A DNA stretch of 64,000 nt, taken from assembly GCF_000425745.1 (NCBI RefSeq), contig NZ_AUEA01000009.1, positions 186,001 through 250,000 on the forward strand. The letters are read 5' to 3'. Shown here in pieces: positions 17,157 to 27,696 of the stretch. Within the stretch, counting starts at the first letter, position 1, and the number at the start of each line of letters is the position of its first letter. Source of the stretch: Pseudomonas cremoricolorata DSM 17059 = NBRC 16634 (GTDB lineage: Bacteria > Pseudomonadota > Gammaproteobacteria > Pseudomonadales > Pseudomonadaceae). The notes below the pieces were generated by a model. It made no database searches. It saw only the letters and a program-made list of their open reading frames with translations, and was not told the origin of the DNA. Position numbers and translations under genes: made by a program.

Positions 17157-18689
17157 TCAGGCTGCTGCGGTGGACCGCTGCGCGGTTTCTGCCAGGTAGT
17201 CCGCCAGGGCCTGCTGTTCGCTTTGGTTCAGCGAAAGACCCAGCTTGGTGCGTCGCCAGAGGATATCGCGGACCTCCAGTGCCCATTCGTTGGCGCGCAG
17301 GTAGTCGACTTCGCGGCTGAACAAGCCGGCGCCGAAGGCCTGACCCAGGTCGGCAGGCCCGCTGACACCGTCGAGCATCTGCCACACACGGCTGCCGTAG
17401 GTGACTGCCCAGCGCTTGGCGATGTCGGCTGCCAGCCAGCTGTGACGCGCCTGCAGTTGCTCGCAGAGCGCCTGCGCGGTGCTCATCTGCTCACCGCCTG
17501 GCAGTGGCGCTTCGGCGGTCCAGCTGCCGCGCATCTGGCTGAAGAACGGCTTGAGCTCGGCCATGGCCGATTCGGCCAGTTTGCGGTAGGTGGTCAACTT
17601 GCCGCCGAATACCGACAGCAACGGTGCCTGGCCACTGCTGGCCGACAACGCCAGGGTGTAGTCACGGGTGACGGCCGAGGGGTTGTCCGATTCGTCGTTG
17701 CACAGCGGTCGCACCCCCGAGAAGGTGTGGCGAATGTCGCTGCGGCTCAGCTGGTGATTGAAGTGGCCATTGACCACGTTCAGCAGGTAGTCGGTTTCTG
17801 CTTCGGTGATCGCCACTTTGGCCGGGTCGCCGCTGTATTCACGGTCGGTGGTGCCGATCAGGGTGAAGCGGTCGAGGTAAGGGATGCAGAAGACGATGCG
17901 TTTGTCCTCGTTCTGCAGGATGTAGGCCTGCTCGCCTTCGTAAAGGCGCGGCACCACCAGGTGGCTACCCTGGATCAGGCGAATGCCATAGGGCGCGGTG
18001 AGCTTGAGGTCATCTTTGATGAAGCTTGCGACCCATGGCCCGGCAGCATTGACCAATGCCCGGGCGCGGATGCTGTAGACGCTGCCATCGGCGCGCTGCA
18101 GCTCGACCTGCCACACGCCGTCGACGCGTTCGGCACGCAGGCAGCGCGTGCGGGTGTGGATATGCGCGCCGTGTTCGCGGGCGGCCATGGCGTTGAGCAC
18201 CACCAGGCGCGCGTCGTCGACCCAGCAGTCGGCATATTCGAAGCCGCGGGTGATGGCCGGCTTGAGTGGATATCCCGGGCCGAAACGCAGGCTGCGCGAG
18301 GCACCAAGACGCTTGCGCTTGCCCAGGTTGTCGTAGAGGAACAGGCCGGCGCGAATCATCCATGCTGGGCGCAGGTGAGGGCGGTGGGGCAGGACGAAGC
18401 GCATCGGTTTGACGATGTGCGGGGCCTTGGCCAGCAGCACTTCACGTTCGGCCAGCGCCTCGCGAACCAGGCGAAATTCGTAATGCTCCAGATAGCGCAG
18501 GCCGCCATGGATCAGCTTGCTGCTGGCCGAAGAGGTGTGCTGGGCCAGGTCGTCCTTTTCGCACAGAAACACGCTGAGCCCGCGGCCTGCGGCATCGGTG
18601 GCGATGCCGACACCATTGATGCCGCCGCCAATCACGGCAACGTCGTAGCAGTCGGCAAGCGGGGGCGTGGAGGTGACGGGCTGGGACAC
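17157..18689 (-). CDS. glpD: aerobic glycerol-3-phosphate dehydrogenase
   Basis: 510 residues from a GTG preceded by AGGAGG at 9 bases; an in-frame ATG at 18731 lies inside the operator region and is rejected. The N-terminal FAD dinucleotide-binding motif is VAVIGGGINGVGIA, followed by SSASSKLIHGGLRYLEHYEF and RALVNAAGPWV. It is a membrane-associated flavoprotein oxidising glycerol-3-phosphate to dihydroxyacetone phosphate and passing electrons to ubiquinone. It is separated from glpR by a region with three GlpR half-sites. Confidence 0.96.
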   Translation of the reverse strand: MSQPVTSTPPLADCYDVAVIGGGINGVGIATDAAGRGLSVFLCEKDDLAQHTSSASSKLIHGGLRYLEHYEFRLVREALAEREVLLAKAPHIVKPMRFVLPHRPHLRPAWMIRAGLFLYDNLGKRKRLGASRSLRFGPGYPLKPAITRGFEYADCWVDDARLVVLNAMAAREHGAHIHTRTRCLRAERVDGVWQVELQRADGSVYSIRARALVNAAGPWVASFIKDDLKLTAPYGIRLIQGSHLVVPRLYEGEQAYILQNEDKRIVFCIPYLDRFTLIGTTDREYSGDPAKVAITEAETDYLLNVVNGHFNHQLSRSDIRHTFSGVRPLCNDESDNPSAVTRDYTLALSASSGQAPLLSVFGGKLTTYRKLAESAMAELKPFFSQMRGSWTAEAPLPGGEQMSTAQALCEQLQARHSWLAADIAKRWAVTYGSRVWQMLDGVSGPADLGQAFGAGLFSREVDYLRANEWALEVRDILWRRTKLGLSLNQSEQQALADYLAETAQRSTAAA

Positions 18690-18732
18690 GGTGAAGGCCT
18701 CCTGGGCGCGAGTATCAGCAAAAGTGAACACT

Positions 18733-18833
18733 AATGTTCGTTTGCGAAAATACTAGCCCAGGTATATTTCAATCTCCAGTGTGTTGATTGGGTTTTTGAT
18801 CTTTTTTCGACGAAACGAACATTATCGAACATT
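18733..18833. promoter_or_regulatory. GlpR operator region of glpD
   Basis: The octamer AATGTTCG or its complement CGAACATT occurs three times in 101 bases: 18733-18740, 18816-18823 and 18826-18833. The first is followed by TTTGCGAAAA, giving an imperfect palindrome. TGTTCG half-sites match known GlpR operators, so repression of glpD when glycerol-3-phosphate is absent is likely. Confidence 0.7.
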
Positions 18834-18877
18834 GACCTGATCGATTCGCATGTCTGCTGCGTCAGGGGGAGTGCTGG

Positions 18878-19633
18878 TTACACCAGGTCCAGGCGCACCT
18901 TGTGCTCGTTGAGCAGTTGGGTCAGCGCAGGGGAGGGCGGCTTGTCGGTCACCAGGCAGTCGACCAGGCTGATCGAACCCAGGCGAACCATGGCATTGCG
19001 CCCGAACTTGCTCGAGTCGGCAGCGAGAATTACCTGGCGCGCGTTGGCGATGATCGCCTGGGACACCCGCACCTCCTGATAGTCGAAGTCCAGTAAGCTG
19101 CCGTCTTCATCGATGCCGCTGATACCGACCACGGCAAAATCCACTTTGAACTGGCTGATGAAATCGACGCTGGCCTGACCCACCACACCGCCATCCCGGC
19201 GCACCGTGCCGCCTGCGACCAGGACTTCGAAGTCTTCCTTGGCGCTCAGAATCGAGGCCACGTGCAGGTTGTTGGTGATCACCTTCAACTGGCTGTGGTT
19301 GAGCAGTGCACGGGCAATGGATTCGGTGGTGGTACCGATATTGATGAACAGCGAGGCGTGGTCGGGGATTTGCCCGGCGACGGTTTCGGCGATGCGTTGC
19401 TTCTCGTCGCGCATCTGGTCAGCGCGCATGCTGTAGGCGGTGTTTTCGATGCTCGAATCGTAGGCAGCGCCACCGTGGTAACGGCGCAGCATGTTCAGCT
19501 CGGCTAGCTGGTTGATATCACGGCGGATGGTTTGCGGGGTGACGACGAACAGCTGCGCCATCTCCTCGATGCTGACGTAGCCGCGTTCGCGGACCAGCTC
19601 GAGGATTTGTTGCTGGCGTGGAGGCAGATTCAT
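18878..19633 (-). CDS. glpR: DeoR-family repressor GlpR
   Basis: 251 residues from ATG 19633 ([20 protein letters not shown]). The winged helix-turn-helix has [20 protein letters not shown]. The C-terminal DeoR sugar-phosphate sensor domain includes [11 protein letters not shown] and [20 protein letters not shown]. Known role: represses glp genes, relieved by glycerol-3-phosphate. It lies between glpK and glpD in the same direction. The upstream 145-base gap to glpK shows no recognisable operator. Confidence 0.95.
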   Translation of the reverse strand: MNLPPRQQQILELVRERGYVSIEEMAQLFVVTPQTIRRDINQLAELNMLRRYHGGAAYDSSIENTAYSMRADQMRDEKQRIAETVAGQIPDHASLFINIGTTTESIARALLNHSQLKVITNNLHVASILSAKEDFEVLVAGGTVRRDGGVVGQASVDFISQFKVDFAVVGISGIDEDGSLLDFDYQEVRVSQAIIANARQVILAADSSKFGRNAMVRLGSISLVDCLVTDKPPSPALTQLLNEHKVRLDLV

Positions 19634-19778
19634 GGGCGGTCCTTGGGGGCTGCCGGACAAATGCTGCAATCATGCCGTAGGAAAGGGATGACGGCCAGTG
19701 CGTCGGGGTCTACACGGTCCGTAGGCCAGCGGCGCTGGGTGTCAGAAAACAACCGCAGCACCGCTGGCGTTGCACTGA

Positions 19779-21341
<1,563 letters not shown>

Positions 21342-22190
21342 TCAGGAAGTCTGGGTTTCACCCTGGGCAGTATCGTCGCTCAGCGGCGCTTCGACCGGCC
21401 CGGGCAAGTGCCGGGCGATGAGCACACGGTACAGTCCGGCACCGAGGCAGGCGCCGAAGATGGGGGCGAAGATCGGTACCAGGAAATAAGGAATGGTTCG
21501 ACCACCGGTGAAGGCAATTTCGCCCCAGCCAGCGAAAAAAGTCATCAGCTTGGGGCCGAAGTCCCGCGCCGGGTTCATCGCAAAGCCGGTAAGCGGCCCC
21601 ATCGCGCTGCCGATTACTGCGATCAGCAGGCCGATCAGCAAGGGCGCCATCGCGCCGCGTGGCAGTCCGTTGTTGTCATCGGTCAGGGCCATGATCACGG
21701 CCATCAGGATCGCCGTGATGACGGTTTCCACCAGGAAGGCCTGGGCCGTGGACAATGCGGCATTGGGGTAGGTAGAGAACACTGCCGACAGTTCCAGGCT
21801 CGCTTCACTGCCGCGGGTAATGGCGTGCAGGTGTTCGTAATCGAAAAACAACGCGCTGTACAACGTGTAGACCAGCGCCGCGGCGCAAAACGCGCCGAGC
21901 ACCTGAGAGGCGATGTACAGCGGCAACTTGCGTTTCTCGAAACCGGCGAACACTGCCAGGGCGATGCTCACGGCCGGGTTCAGGTGAGCGCCCGATACCC
22001 CCGCGGTGAGGTAGATCGCCATGCTCACGCCGATTCCCCAGATGATGCTGATTTCCCACAAGCCGAAGCTTGCGCCCGCGACCTTGAGCGCGGCGACGCA
22101 GCCGGTGCCGAAGAAGATGAGTAGGGCGGTGCCGAGAAATTCGGCCAGGCATTGAGCGGCCAGGGTGGGCTGTCTTAGAGCATTCGTCAT
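21342..22190 (-). CDS. glpF: glycerol uptake facilitator (aquaglyceroporin)
   Basis: 282 residues from ATG 22190. Six membrane spans with two half-helix NPA motifs, HLNPAVSIALA and MNPARDFGPK, the aquaporin pore signature; the second with D after R marks the glycerol-conducting subfamily. It allows diffusion of glycerol across the inner membrane for GlpK. The 294-base divergent gap to ybaK (22191-22484) contains TTCAAAAACGAAAAAAT near 22308-22324, only a weak GlpR-like element. Confidence 0.95.
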   Translation of the reverse strand: MTNALRQPTLAAQCLAEFLGTALLIFFGTGCVAALKVAGASFGLWEISIIWGIGVSMAIYLTAGVSGAHLNPAVSIALAVFAGFEKRKLPLYIASQVLGAFCAAALVYTLYSALFFDYEHLHAITRGSEASLELSAVFSTYPNAALSTAQAFLVETVITAILMAVIMALTDDNNGLPRGAMAPLLIGLLIAVIGSAMGPLTGFAMNPARDFGPKLMTFFAGWGEIAFTGGRTIPYFLVPIFAPIFGACLGAGLYRVLIARHLPGPVEAPLSDDTAQGETQTS

Positions 22191-22484
22191 GTATGACCTC
22201 GTTTCTTGTTGTAGTGAGACGCGCTGTGCGCCTGACAGCAAGGCCCGTGGTCGATCCAGTTGACGTCGGGCAAGTAAGGAAGCTGCACCAGGAAAGTGCA
22301 CCCTCTATTCAAAAACGAAAAAATATAGACAAGAAACGCGGATGTCAAAGGTCGAAACTGAACACTGGGCCATATTCTGACCAGAGTCATAGAGAACGTC
22401 CATTGGCCAGGCGCACCGACCTATGGCTGGGCATGGGCTTTTCTTCTACAGTAGCGGCCCCACTGGCCTCGTCCGGAGTCGCCC

Positions 22485-22952
22485 ATGACACCCGCCCTTG
22501 ACCTGCTGAAGAAGGTCCGCGCCGAACATCGCGTACACAGCTATGAACACGATCCCAAATCCGCCTCCTATGGCCTGGAAGCCGCCGAGAAGCTTGGGCT
22601 CGATCCACAGCAGGTGTTCAAGACGCTGCTGGCCAGCAGTGAGAAGGGCGAGTTGCTGGTGGCGGTGGTCCCGGTGGTGGGCACCCTCGATCTCAAGGCG
22701 CTGGCCCAGGCCGCCGGGGTGAAAAAGTGCGAAATGGCCGACCCTGGCGCTGCTCAGCGGGCGACTGGCTATCTGGTTGGGGGGATCAGCCCGCTGGGGC
22801 AGAAAAAACGCCTGCGCACGTTCATCGACGCGTCTGCGCAATCGTTTCCCAGCATCCATGTGAGTGCTGGACGGCGTGGGCTGGAAGTGGAGCTGGCGGC
22901 GGCGCTGCTGGCGCAGTATACCCAAGGGGTGTTCGCCGCCATCGGACGCTGA
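22485..22952 (+). CDS. ybaK: Cys-tRNA(Pro)/Cys-tRNA(Cys) deacylase YbaK
   Basis: 155 residues starting MTPALDLLKKVRAEHRVHSY. It has the YbaK/ProX fold, with GLDPQQVFKTLL, the VVPVVGTLDLKAL strand, KKCEMADP and GYLVGGISPLGQKK. It hydrolyses misacylated Cys-tRNA(Pro), working in trans with prolyl-tRNA synthetase. The start follows CGGAG. It is a single gene, divergent from glpF and converging on the ABC ATPase gene with a short hairpin between. Confidence 0.92.
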   Translation: MTPALDLLKKVRAEHRVHSYEHDPKSASYGLEAAEKLGLDPQQVFKTLLASSEKGELLVAVVPVVGTLDLKALAQAAGVKKCEMADPGAAQRATGYLVGGISPLGQKKRLRTFIDASAQSFPSIHVSAGRRGLEVELAAALLAQYTQGVFAAIGR

Positions 22953-22961
22953 TGCCGCGCG

Positions 22962-22981
22962 GCCGCCTCGGTCGAGGCGGC
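22962..22981. terminator. short GC hairpin between convergent ybaK and ABC ATPase genes
   Basis: Stem GCCGCCTC / GAGGCGGC with a 4-base loop in a 43-base convergent gap; no clear U-tract. Possible terminator for both directions. Confidence 0.45.
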
Positions 22982-22995
22982 GGGCACGGAAGGGC

Positions 22996-24102
22996 TCAGA
23001 GCGGCGAGCTGTGGCGGCGCACGCCGTGCTGTTCGGTCAGTTGCGCCGCCACGCTGCCAGAGACGGCGAACAATACCAGGTGCTCGGCGGCAACCTTGAT
23101 ACCCACCTCTTCACCGACCTGATGATCGTTATGGCTGGGGAAAATCGCCTCCAGCTGGCTGCCGGTCGGCAGTTGCAGGCGATACAGCGTCGAGGCGCCG
23201 AGGAAACTCTTGCCGACCACCCGCGCACGCAGTGGGCTGTCGGGTGCGTAGACCAGATCGTCCGGACGCAGCAGCACATCGACCGGGCTGCCTGCGGTCA
23301 TGGAATAGGCGCGATTGCCGCGCAGTTCGCCCAGTTCGGTGCTGACCGCTTCATGGCTGCTCATTTGCCCGCGGATGAAATAGCCCTGACCGACGAAGCT
23401 CGCCACGAACGGCGTCTGCGGTTCGTGGTACAGGTTGTACGGGCTGTCCCACTGTTCGAGACGGCCTTCCTTGAACACGCCGACCTGATCGCTCACGGCA
23501 AAGGCTTCTTCCTGGTCGTGGGTGACCAGAATGGCGCTGGTGCCGCGGCTCTTGAGAATGTCACGCACCTCGTGGCTCAGGCGTCGACGCAGTTCGACGT
23601 CGAGGTTGGAAAACGGTTCGTCGAGCAACAGCAACTGCGGCTCGGGGGCCAGCGCACGGGCAAGCGCCACACGCTGTTGCTGGCCTCCGGAGAGCTCGTG
23701 GGGGTAACGGGCGCCCAGCCCGTTGAGCTTGACCAATGCCAGCATCTCGTCCACCACCTCGGTCTGGCGCGGGTGCTTGGCGATGCCGAAGGCGATGTTC
23801 TGCGCCACGGTCAGGTGGGGGAACAGTGCGTAATCCTGGAACACCATGCCGATCCGACGTTTTTCCGGCGACAGGGTGAAGCCGGGCCGCGAGATGACCT
23901 CGCCGGCCAGCTGGATTTCGCCATCGTGCACCGGTTCGAAGCCTGCGATGGCGCGCAGCGTGGTGGTCTTGCCGCAACCCGAGGAGCCCAGCAGGCAACC
24001 AATGTCGCCGGCATTCAAGTGCAGATTGAGGTTCTGGACGATGCGTTGATCGCCATAGCCACAGGCCAGGTTGCGCAGATTCAGCAGTAGGGAATGACTC
24101 AT
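22996..24102 (-). CDS. ABC transporter ATP-binding protein (FbpC/PotA type), orphan
   Basis: 368 residues. Walker [11 protein letters not shown]-loop [20 protein letters not shown], signature [15 protein letters not shown], Walker [13 protein letters not shown] and H-loop [12 protein letters not shown]-terminal TOBE-type regulatory domain begins around [12 protein letters not shown]. The class resembles ATPases for Fe3+, polyamine or sulfate importers. No permease or binding-protein gene is nearby. Instead it overlaps argF by 4 bases (24099-24102) and is transcribed with it. This pairing also occurs in P. aeruginosa as I recall. The substrate is unknown. Confidence 0.85.
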   Translation of the reverse strand: MSHSLLLNLRNLACGYGDQRIVQNLNLHLNAGDIGCLLGSSGCGKTTTLRAIAGFEPVHDGEIQLAGEVISRPGFTLSPEKRRIGMVFQDYALFPHLTVAQNIAFGIAKHPRQTEVVDEMLALVKLNGLGARYPHELSGGQQQRVALARALAPEPQLLLLDEPFSNLDVELRRRLSHEVRDILKSRGTSAILVTHDQEEAFAVSDQVGVFKEGRLEQWDSPYNLYHEPQTPFVASFVGQGYFIRGQMSSHEAVSTELGELRGNRAYSMTAGSPVDVLLRPDDLVYAPDSPLRARVVGKSFLGASTLYRLQLPTGSQLEAIFPSHNDHQVGEEVGIKVAAEHLVLFAVSGSVAAQLTEQHGVRRHSSPL

Positions 24103-25019
24103 GCGTGGTGGTAAGCCGGTTCGATGACGAATTCGAGAAGGGCCTTCTGCGCATGCAAGCGGTTTTCAGCTTGATCCCAGGCGACCGAACGGGGGTCGTC
24201 GAGCAGATCATGGCTGATTTCCTCGCCCCGGTGGGCAGGCAGGCAGTGCATGAACAGGGCGTCGGGTGCCGCCAGGTCGAGCAACGCTCGGGTCACCTGG
24301 TATGGCGCGAAGTGCGCCAGGCGCCGTGCAGTTTCCTCCTCCTGGCCCATGGAAGTCCAGACATCGGTGGTCACCAGATGCGCGCCGCTGACCGCCGCCT
24401 GCGGATCGCGCACGATCTGTACGCGATCGCCCCCCAAGGCCATGAAGCGTGGGTCTGGATCGTAGCCTTCCGGGCAGGCGATGCGCAGCTGAAAGTCGAA
24501 CTGCACGGCAGCTTCGATGTACGAGTTGCACATGTTGAAGCCGTCACCGACCCAGGCCACGGTCTTGCCCTGGATCGAGCCGCGGTGCTCGATGAAGGTC
24601 TGCATGTCGGCCAGCAACTGGCAGGGGTGCGATTCGTCCGACAGACCATTGATGAGCGGTACGCGTGAGTTGGCGGCGAACTCGGTGAGGGTGTCGTGGG
24701 CATGGGTGCGGATCATCACCGCATCGACCATGCGCGACAGCACCTTGGCGCTATCGGCGATCGGCTCGCCGCGACCCAGTTGGGTGTCGCGCGGGGAGAG
24801 GAAAATGGCCTGGCCGCCGAGCTGAATCATGCCGGCTTCGAATGACACGCGAGTCCGCGTCGAGGATTTTTCGAAAATCATCCCCAGTACACGATTTTTC
24901 AGCGGCTCGAATACCACGCCGCGGTTACGCAGGTCTTTTAGCTCGATGCCTCGACGGACCACGCCGATCAATTCGTCAGCAGTGAAATCCAGCAGGGAGA
25001 GAAAGTGCCTAGCGCTCAT
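24099..25019 (-). CDS. argF: ornithine carbamoyltransferase (anabolic)
   Basis: 306 residues. The carbamoyl-phosphate site [10 protein letters not shown] and the later [11 protein letters not shown] motif are both present; ornithine-binding SMGQEEE region also visible. Makes citrulline from ornithine and carbamoyl phosphate in arginine synthesis. First gene of a two-gene unit with an ABC ATPase. The promoter upstream is overlapped by tandem ArgR half-sites, so arginine repression is expected. argG in the same window carries similar sites. Confidence 0.96.
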   Translation of the reverse strand: MSARHFLSLLDFTADELIGVVRRGIELKDLRNRGVVFEPLKNRVLGMIFEKSSTRTRVSFEAGMIQLGGQAIFLSPRDTQLGRGEPIADSAKVLSRMVDAVMIRTHAHDTLTEFAANSRVPLINGLSDESHPCQLLADMQTFIEHRGSIQGKTVAWVGDGFNMCNSYIEAAVQFDFQLRIACPEGYDPDPRFMALGGDRVQIVRDPQAAVSGAHLVTTDVWTSMGQEEETARRLAHFAPYQVTRALLDLAAPDALFMHCLPAHRGEEISHDLLDDPRSVAWDQAENRLHAQKALLEFVIEPAYHHA

Positions 25020-25437
25020 GATTGACTACCTTAATTGCAACGTTTTGCAGGCCGCCGTTGGCTTTTCTTGACAACGGCAATGGCCTGCGGCGTAAGCCGC
25101 ATAGCGCGGACGGAAATGGGGAAAGGCGCAATACTATAATTAAATGTCGCTTGAAACCAAGGGGTCTTCAGGCGGATCGCGCGCAGAGTACGGCGCCGAT
25201 AGTGGGGCGGCCGTTGTTTATTTGTTACATCGGTTGTACACGGCTCGCCCATCGCTTGGCAAACCCCTCGTCGCTTCTGAACTGTGCGGGTCGTCAGTGA
25301 CTGCCGGGCTGTGTCTGCTGCAACGCAGGCGCGGGGTGATATCGCCCGGTCGGTATGACCGAGCAGGCTGATCGGCTTTCCGATACAATGCCCCACCGTG
25401 CCGACGAACCTGTCGGAAAGTTCAGCCGAGGTGCTTC
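25020..25437. other. 418-base divergent intergenic region argF / grxD
   Basis: Holds the argF promoter and ArgR sites on the left. On the right a TACAAT -10-like hexamer (25384-25389) may serve grxD, with no convincing -35. No small ORF or RNA gene is supported in the middle. Confidence 0.5.
25124..25160. promoter_or_regulatory. argF promoter with tandem ArgR half-sites
   Basis: TGTCGC-N8-AA at 25145-25160 matches the Pseudomonas ArgR half-site exactly. A degenerate copy AGGCGC-N8-AA starts at 25124, exactly 21 bases away. On the minus strand a -10 like TATAGT (25133-25138) and a -35 like TTGGTT (25155-25160) are buried under both sites, the geometry of direct repression by ArgR plus arginine. 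Confidence 0.78.
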
Positions 25438-25773
25438 ATGGATATCATCGAAACAATCAAAGAGCAGATCGCCAACAACACCATTCTGCTTTATATGAAA
25501 GGCTCGCCGAACGCGCCGCAGTGCGGCTTTTCGGCCAAGGCTTCCCAGGCTGTGATGGGCTGTGGTGAAAAGTTCGCCTACGTCGACATCCTGCAGAACC
25601 CGGAAATCCGCGCCAACCTTCCCAAGTACGCCAACTGGCCGACCTTCCCACAGCTGTGGGTAGGCGGCGAGCTGGTCGGCGGCTGCGACATCATGCTCGA
25701 GATGTTCGAAAACGGCGAACTACAGACCCTGGTCAAGGACGCCGCTGCCAAGGCCAAGGCCGCCGAAGCCTGA
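25438..25773 (+). CDS. grxD: monothiol glutaredoxin (Grx4 type)
   Basis: 111 residues starting MDIIETIKEQIANNTILLYM. The CGFS active site is at 29-32, inside NAPQCGFSAKA, and the glutathione-binding WPTFPQLWVGGELVGGCDI is present. Class II monothiol glutaredoxins hold a bridging [2Fe-2S] cluster with glutathione and deliver or sense iron-sulfur clusters. Neighbours bfr and bfd handle iron storage, which suits this role. A GAGG ribosome site precedes the ATG and a strong bidirectional terminator follows. Confidence 0.95.
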   Translation: MDIIETIKEQIANNTILLYMKGSPNAPQCGFSAKASQAVMGCGEKFAYVDILQNPEIRANLPKYANWPTFPQLWVGGELVGGCDIMLEMFENGELQTLVKDAAAKAKAAEA

Positions 25774-25836
25774 GGCTGCTTGACAGCTACCGGTGCCCGT
25801 CGTGACCTCGACGCCGGCACCGGCCAGGTTGGAATG

Positions 25837-25874
25837 AAAAAGCCCCGCTACGCATGCACGTAGCGGGGCTTTTT
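25837..25874. terminator. bidirectional terminator between grxD and bfr
   Basis: Perfect 16-base stem counting the A/T ends (AAAAAGCCCCGCTACG / CGTAGCGGGGCTTTTT) with a 6-base loop, with U-tracts in both directions. Confidence 0.93.
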
Positions 25875-25888
25875 CGTGGGCCGGAATA

Positions 25889-26362
25889 TTACTCTTCGCC
25901 CATCTGCGACTGCAGGTAGTTTTCGATACCGATCTTGTCGATCAGGCCCAGCTGGGTTTCCAGCCAATCGATGTGCTCTTCCTCGGACTCGAGGATGTCT
26001 TCGAGCATGTCACGGCTGCCGAAATCACCCATGGTTTCGCAATGAGCGATGGCGGCTTTGAGGTCGGTCAGGCCTTTGCGTTCGAGGGTCAGGTCACACT
26101 CGAGCATTTCCTTGGTGTGCTCACCGATCAGCAGCTTGCCCAGATCCTGAACGTTGGGAATGCCTTCGAGGAACAGAATACGCTTGATCAGTTTGTCAGC
26201 GTGCTTCATCTCGTCGATGGATTCTTTGTACTCGTGCTTGCCGAGCTTGTTCAGGCCCCAGTCTTCGTACATACGGGCATGCAGGAAGTACTGGTTGATT
26301 GCGACCAGCTCGTTACCGAGGATCTTGTTGAGATGCTGGATGACGCTGATATCGCCTTTCAT
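25889..26362 (-). CDS. bfr: bacterioferritin (BfrB type)
   Basis: 157 residues from ATG 26362 ([20 protein letters not shown]). Haem-ligand Met52 is present in DEMKHADK, and ferroxidase ligands E18, E51 and H54 are visible, with later EEEHIDWLE supplying the others. It stores iron as a 24-subunit haem-containing shell. The adjacent bfd gene encodes its electron-donor ferredoxin, and the two are transcribed in the same direction but with a terminator between them. An upstream in-frame ATG (26431) adds 23 unrelated residues. Confidence 0.95.
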   Translation of the reverse strand: MKGDISVIQHLNKILGNELVAINQYFLHARMYEDWGLNKLGKHEYKESIDEMKHADKLIKRILFLEGIPNVQDLGKLLIGEHTKEMLECDLTLERKGLTDLKAAIAHCETMGDFGSRDMLEDILESEEEHIDWLETQLGLIDKIGIENYLQSQMGEE

Positions 26363-26521
26363 GTCTGGGTGCCTGCTATAGGAAAAGATGCCAATAGCAG
26401 CAAGTCTGAGCGCGTCCTTGCAGGGTGTCAAACCTAAGTTATTGAATAATAAGTGAAATTTAATGGGAATAAGAATGTTTGTGAACCGCGTTAGAGCGCT
26501 AACTTGTTGAATTTAGGACAT

Positions 26522-26547
26522 AAAAAAACCGGACGCGAGGCCCGGTT
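26522..26547 (-). terminator. terminator after bfd
   Basis: On the minus strand AACCGG-loop-CCGGTT followed by seven T. It separates bfd from bfr so the two can be regulated oppositely. Confidence 0.85.
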
Positions 26548-26564
26548 CTTCAAATAAGCGCTAT

Positions 26565-26783
26565 TTAAGCGGCGGTAAATTCTACCGCGAATGTCGTGGT
26601 CTGCTGGCTGACCTGGAGTTCGGTGAGCGTTTCGCGGACCACCTGCTTGGCCAGGCAGGCGCATTTTCCGCACTGCGTACCGACTTGGGTGGTGTCGCGT
26701 ACTTCCTTGTAGCTGCAGCATCCTTCGTAGATCGCTTCGCGGATCTGTCCATCGGTGACACCGACACAAAGACACACATACAT
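26565..26783 (-). CDS. bfd: bacterioferritin-associated ferredoxin
   Basis: 72 residues from the ATG at 26783 (MYVCLCVGVTDGQIREAIYE). The four [2Fe-2S] ligands are C4, C6, C38 and C41 (VCLC and GTQCGKCACL). It reduces the core of bacterioferritin so iron can be released in iron shortage. A Fur box lies 44 bases upstream, fitting induction under iron limitation. Four extra N-terminal codons from 26795 are possible but lack a ribosome site. Confidence 0.95.
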   Translation of the reverse strand: MYVCLCVGVTDGQIREAIYEGCCSYKEVRDTTQVGTQCGKCACLAKQVVRETLTELQVSQQTTTFAVEFTAA

Positions 26784-26826
26784 AAGGCTGACCATCGCTT
26801 GGAGGTTCGATGGGTTGGAGCTTAAT

Positions 26827-26845
26827 GGTAATGATAATGCTTGTC
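26827..26845. promoter_or_regulatory. Fur box of bfd
   Basis: GGTAATGATAATGCTTGTC matches the 19-base Fur consensus GATAATGATAATCATTATC at 15 positions. It lies just upstream of bfd and points to Fe-Fur repression. Confidence 0.85.
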
Positions 26846-26993
26846 AAAACGCCCCGGCGCTTTCCTCCGCCACGGCGACCGACGGTAGATTCGGACTGTC
26901 ACCTCAAGCCGTGTATGATGGTCGGCCTTGTGTGATCCCGGTCGAATACGTTCCGCCGGGCGTTAATCGTTGCCCCTCATCAGGAGATAAAGA

Positions 26994-27596
26994 ATGAGCG
27001 TTCTCGTTGGCAAGCAAGCCCCTGACTTCACCGTTCCAGCCGTACTCGGCAGCGGCGAAATCGTCGACAGCTTCAACCTGGCCTCGGCCATCAAGGGCAA
27101 GTACGGTCTGGTGTTCTTCTACCCACTGGACTTCACCTTCGTTTGCCCCTCCGAACTGATCGCCCTGGACAACCGTATTCCTGACTTCGCCGCCCGCGGC
27201 GTGGAAGTGATCGGTGTCTCCATCGACTCGCACTTCACCCACAACGCCTGGCGTAACACCCCAGTCAACAATGGTGGCATCGGCCAGGTCAAATACACCC
27301 TGGCGGCCGACATCACCCACGAAATCTGCAAAGCCTACGACGTCGAATCCGAAGGCGGCGTGGCCTTCCGTGGCGCCTTCCTGATCGATACCAACGGTGT
27401 CGTGCGTTCGCAGATCGTCAACGACCTGCCGCTGGGTCGTAACATGGACGAGCTGCTGCGTCTGGTCGATGCCCTGCAATTCCACGAAGAGCACGGCGAA
27501 GTCTGCCCTGCCAACTGGAAGAAAGGCGACAAAGGCATGAACGCCTCGCCTGAAGGTGTTGCGGCTTACCTGAGCGAGAACGCCGGCAAGCTGTAA
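26994..27596 (+). CDS. typical 2-Cys peroxiredoxin (AhpC/TSA)
   Basis: 200 residues. The peroxidatic C51 lies in DFTFVCPSE and the resolving C171 in HGEVCPANW. Conserved PLDFTF and R126 regions are present. Reduces hydrogen peroxide and organic peroxides in the cytoplasm. A strong AGGAG site precedes the ATG. It stands alone, divergent from bfd across a Fur box, so peroxide defence neighbours iron metabolism. It is more like eukaryotic-type Prx1 than AhpC of the ahpCF operon; no ahpF is adjacent. Confidence 0.94.
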   Translation: MSVLVGKQAPDFTVPAVLGSGEIVDSFNLASAIKGKYGLVFFYPLDFTFVCPSELIALDNRIPDFAARGVEVIGVSIDSHFTHNAWRNTPVNNGGIGQVKYTLAADITHEICKAYDVESEGGVAFRGAFLIDTNGVVRSQIVNDLPLGRNMDELLRLVDALQFHEEHGEVCPANWKKGDKGMNASPEGVAAYLSENAGKL

Positions 27597-27602
27597 GGGA
27601 AC

Positions 27603-27633
27603 AAAAAAACCGGCCTCGATGGCCGGTTTTTTT
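27603..27633. terminator. terminator after the peroxiredoxin gene
   Basis: AAAAAAACCGGCC / GGCCGGTTTTTTT with a 5-base loop, immediately after the stop codon; works in both directions, so it can also end rnt transcription. Confidence 0.93.
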
Positions 27634-27692
27634 AGCTGCAAGTTGGGAGCTGCAAGCGGCAAGCGGTCGGCCTTCTCTTGTCACTTGCCGCT
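27634..27692. repeat. AGCTGCAAG-type dispersed repeat with 9-base inverted repeat
   Basis: AGCTGCAAG-like units at 27634 and 27649, then AGCGGCAAG (27655-27663) and its complement CTTGCCGCT (27684-27692) around a 20-base loop. I remember similar AGCTGCAAGC repeats after many pseudomonad genes. It lies between a terminator and the rnt stop. Confidence 0.5.
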
Positions 27693-27696
27693 ATCC

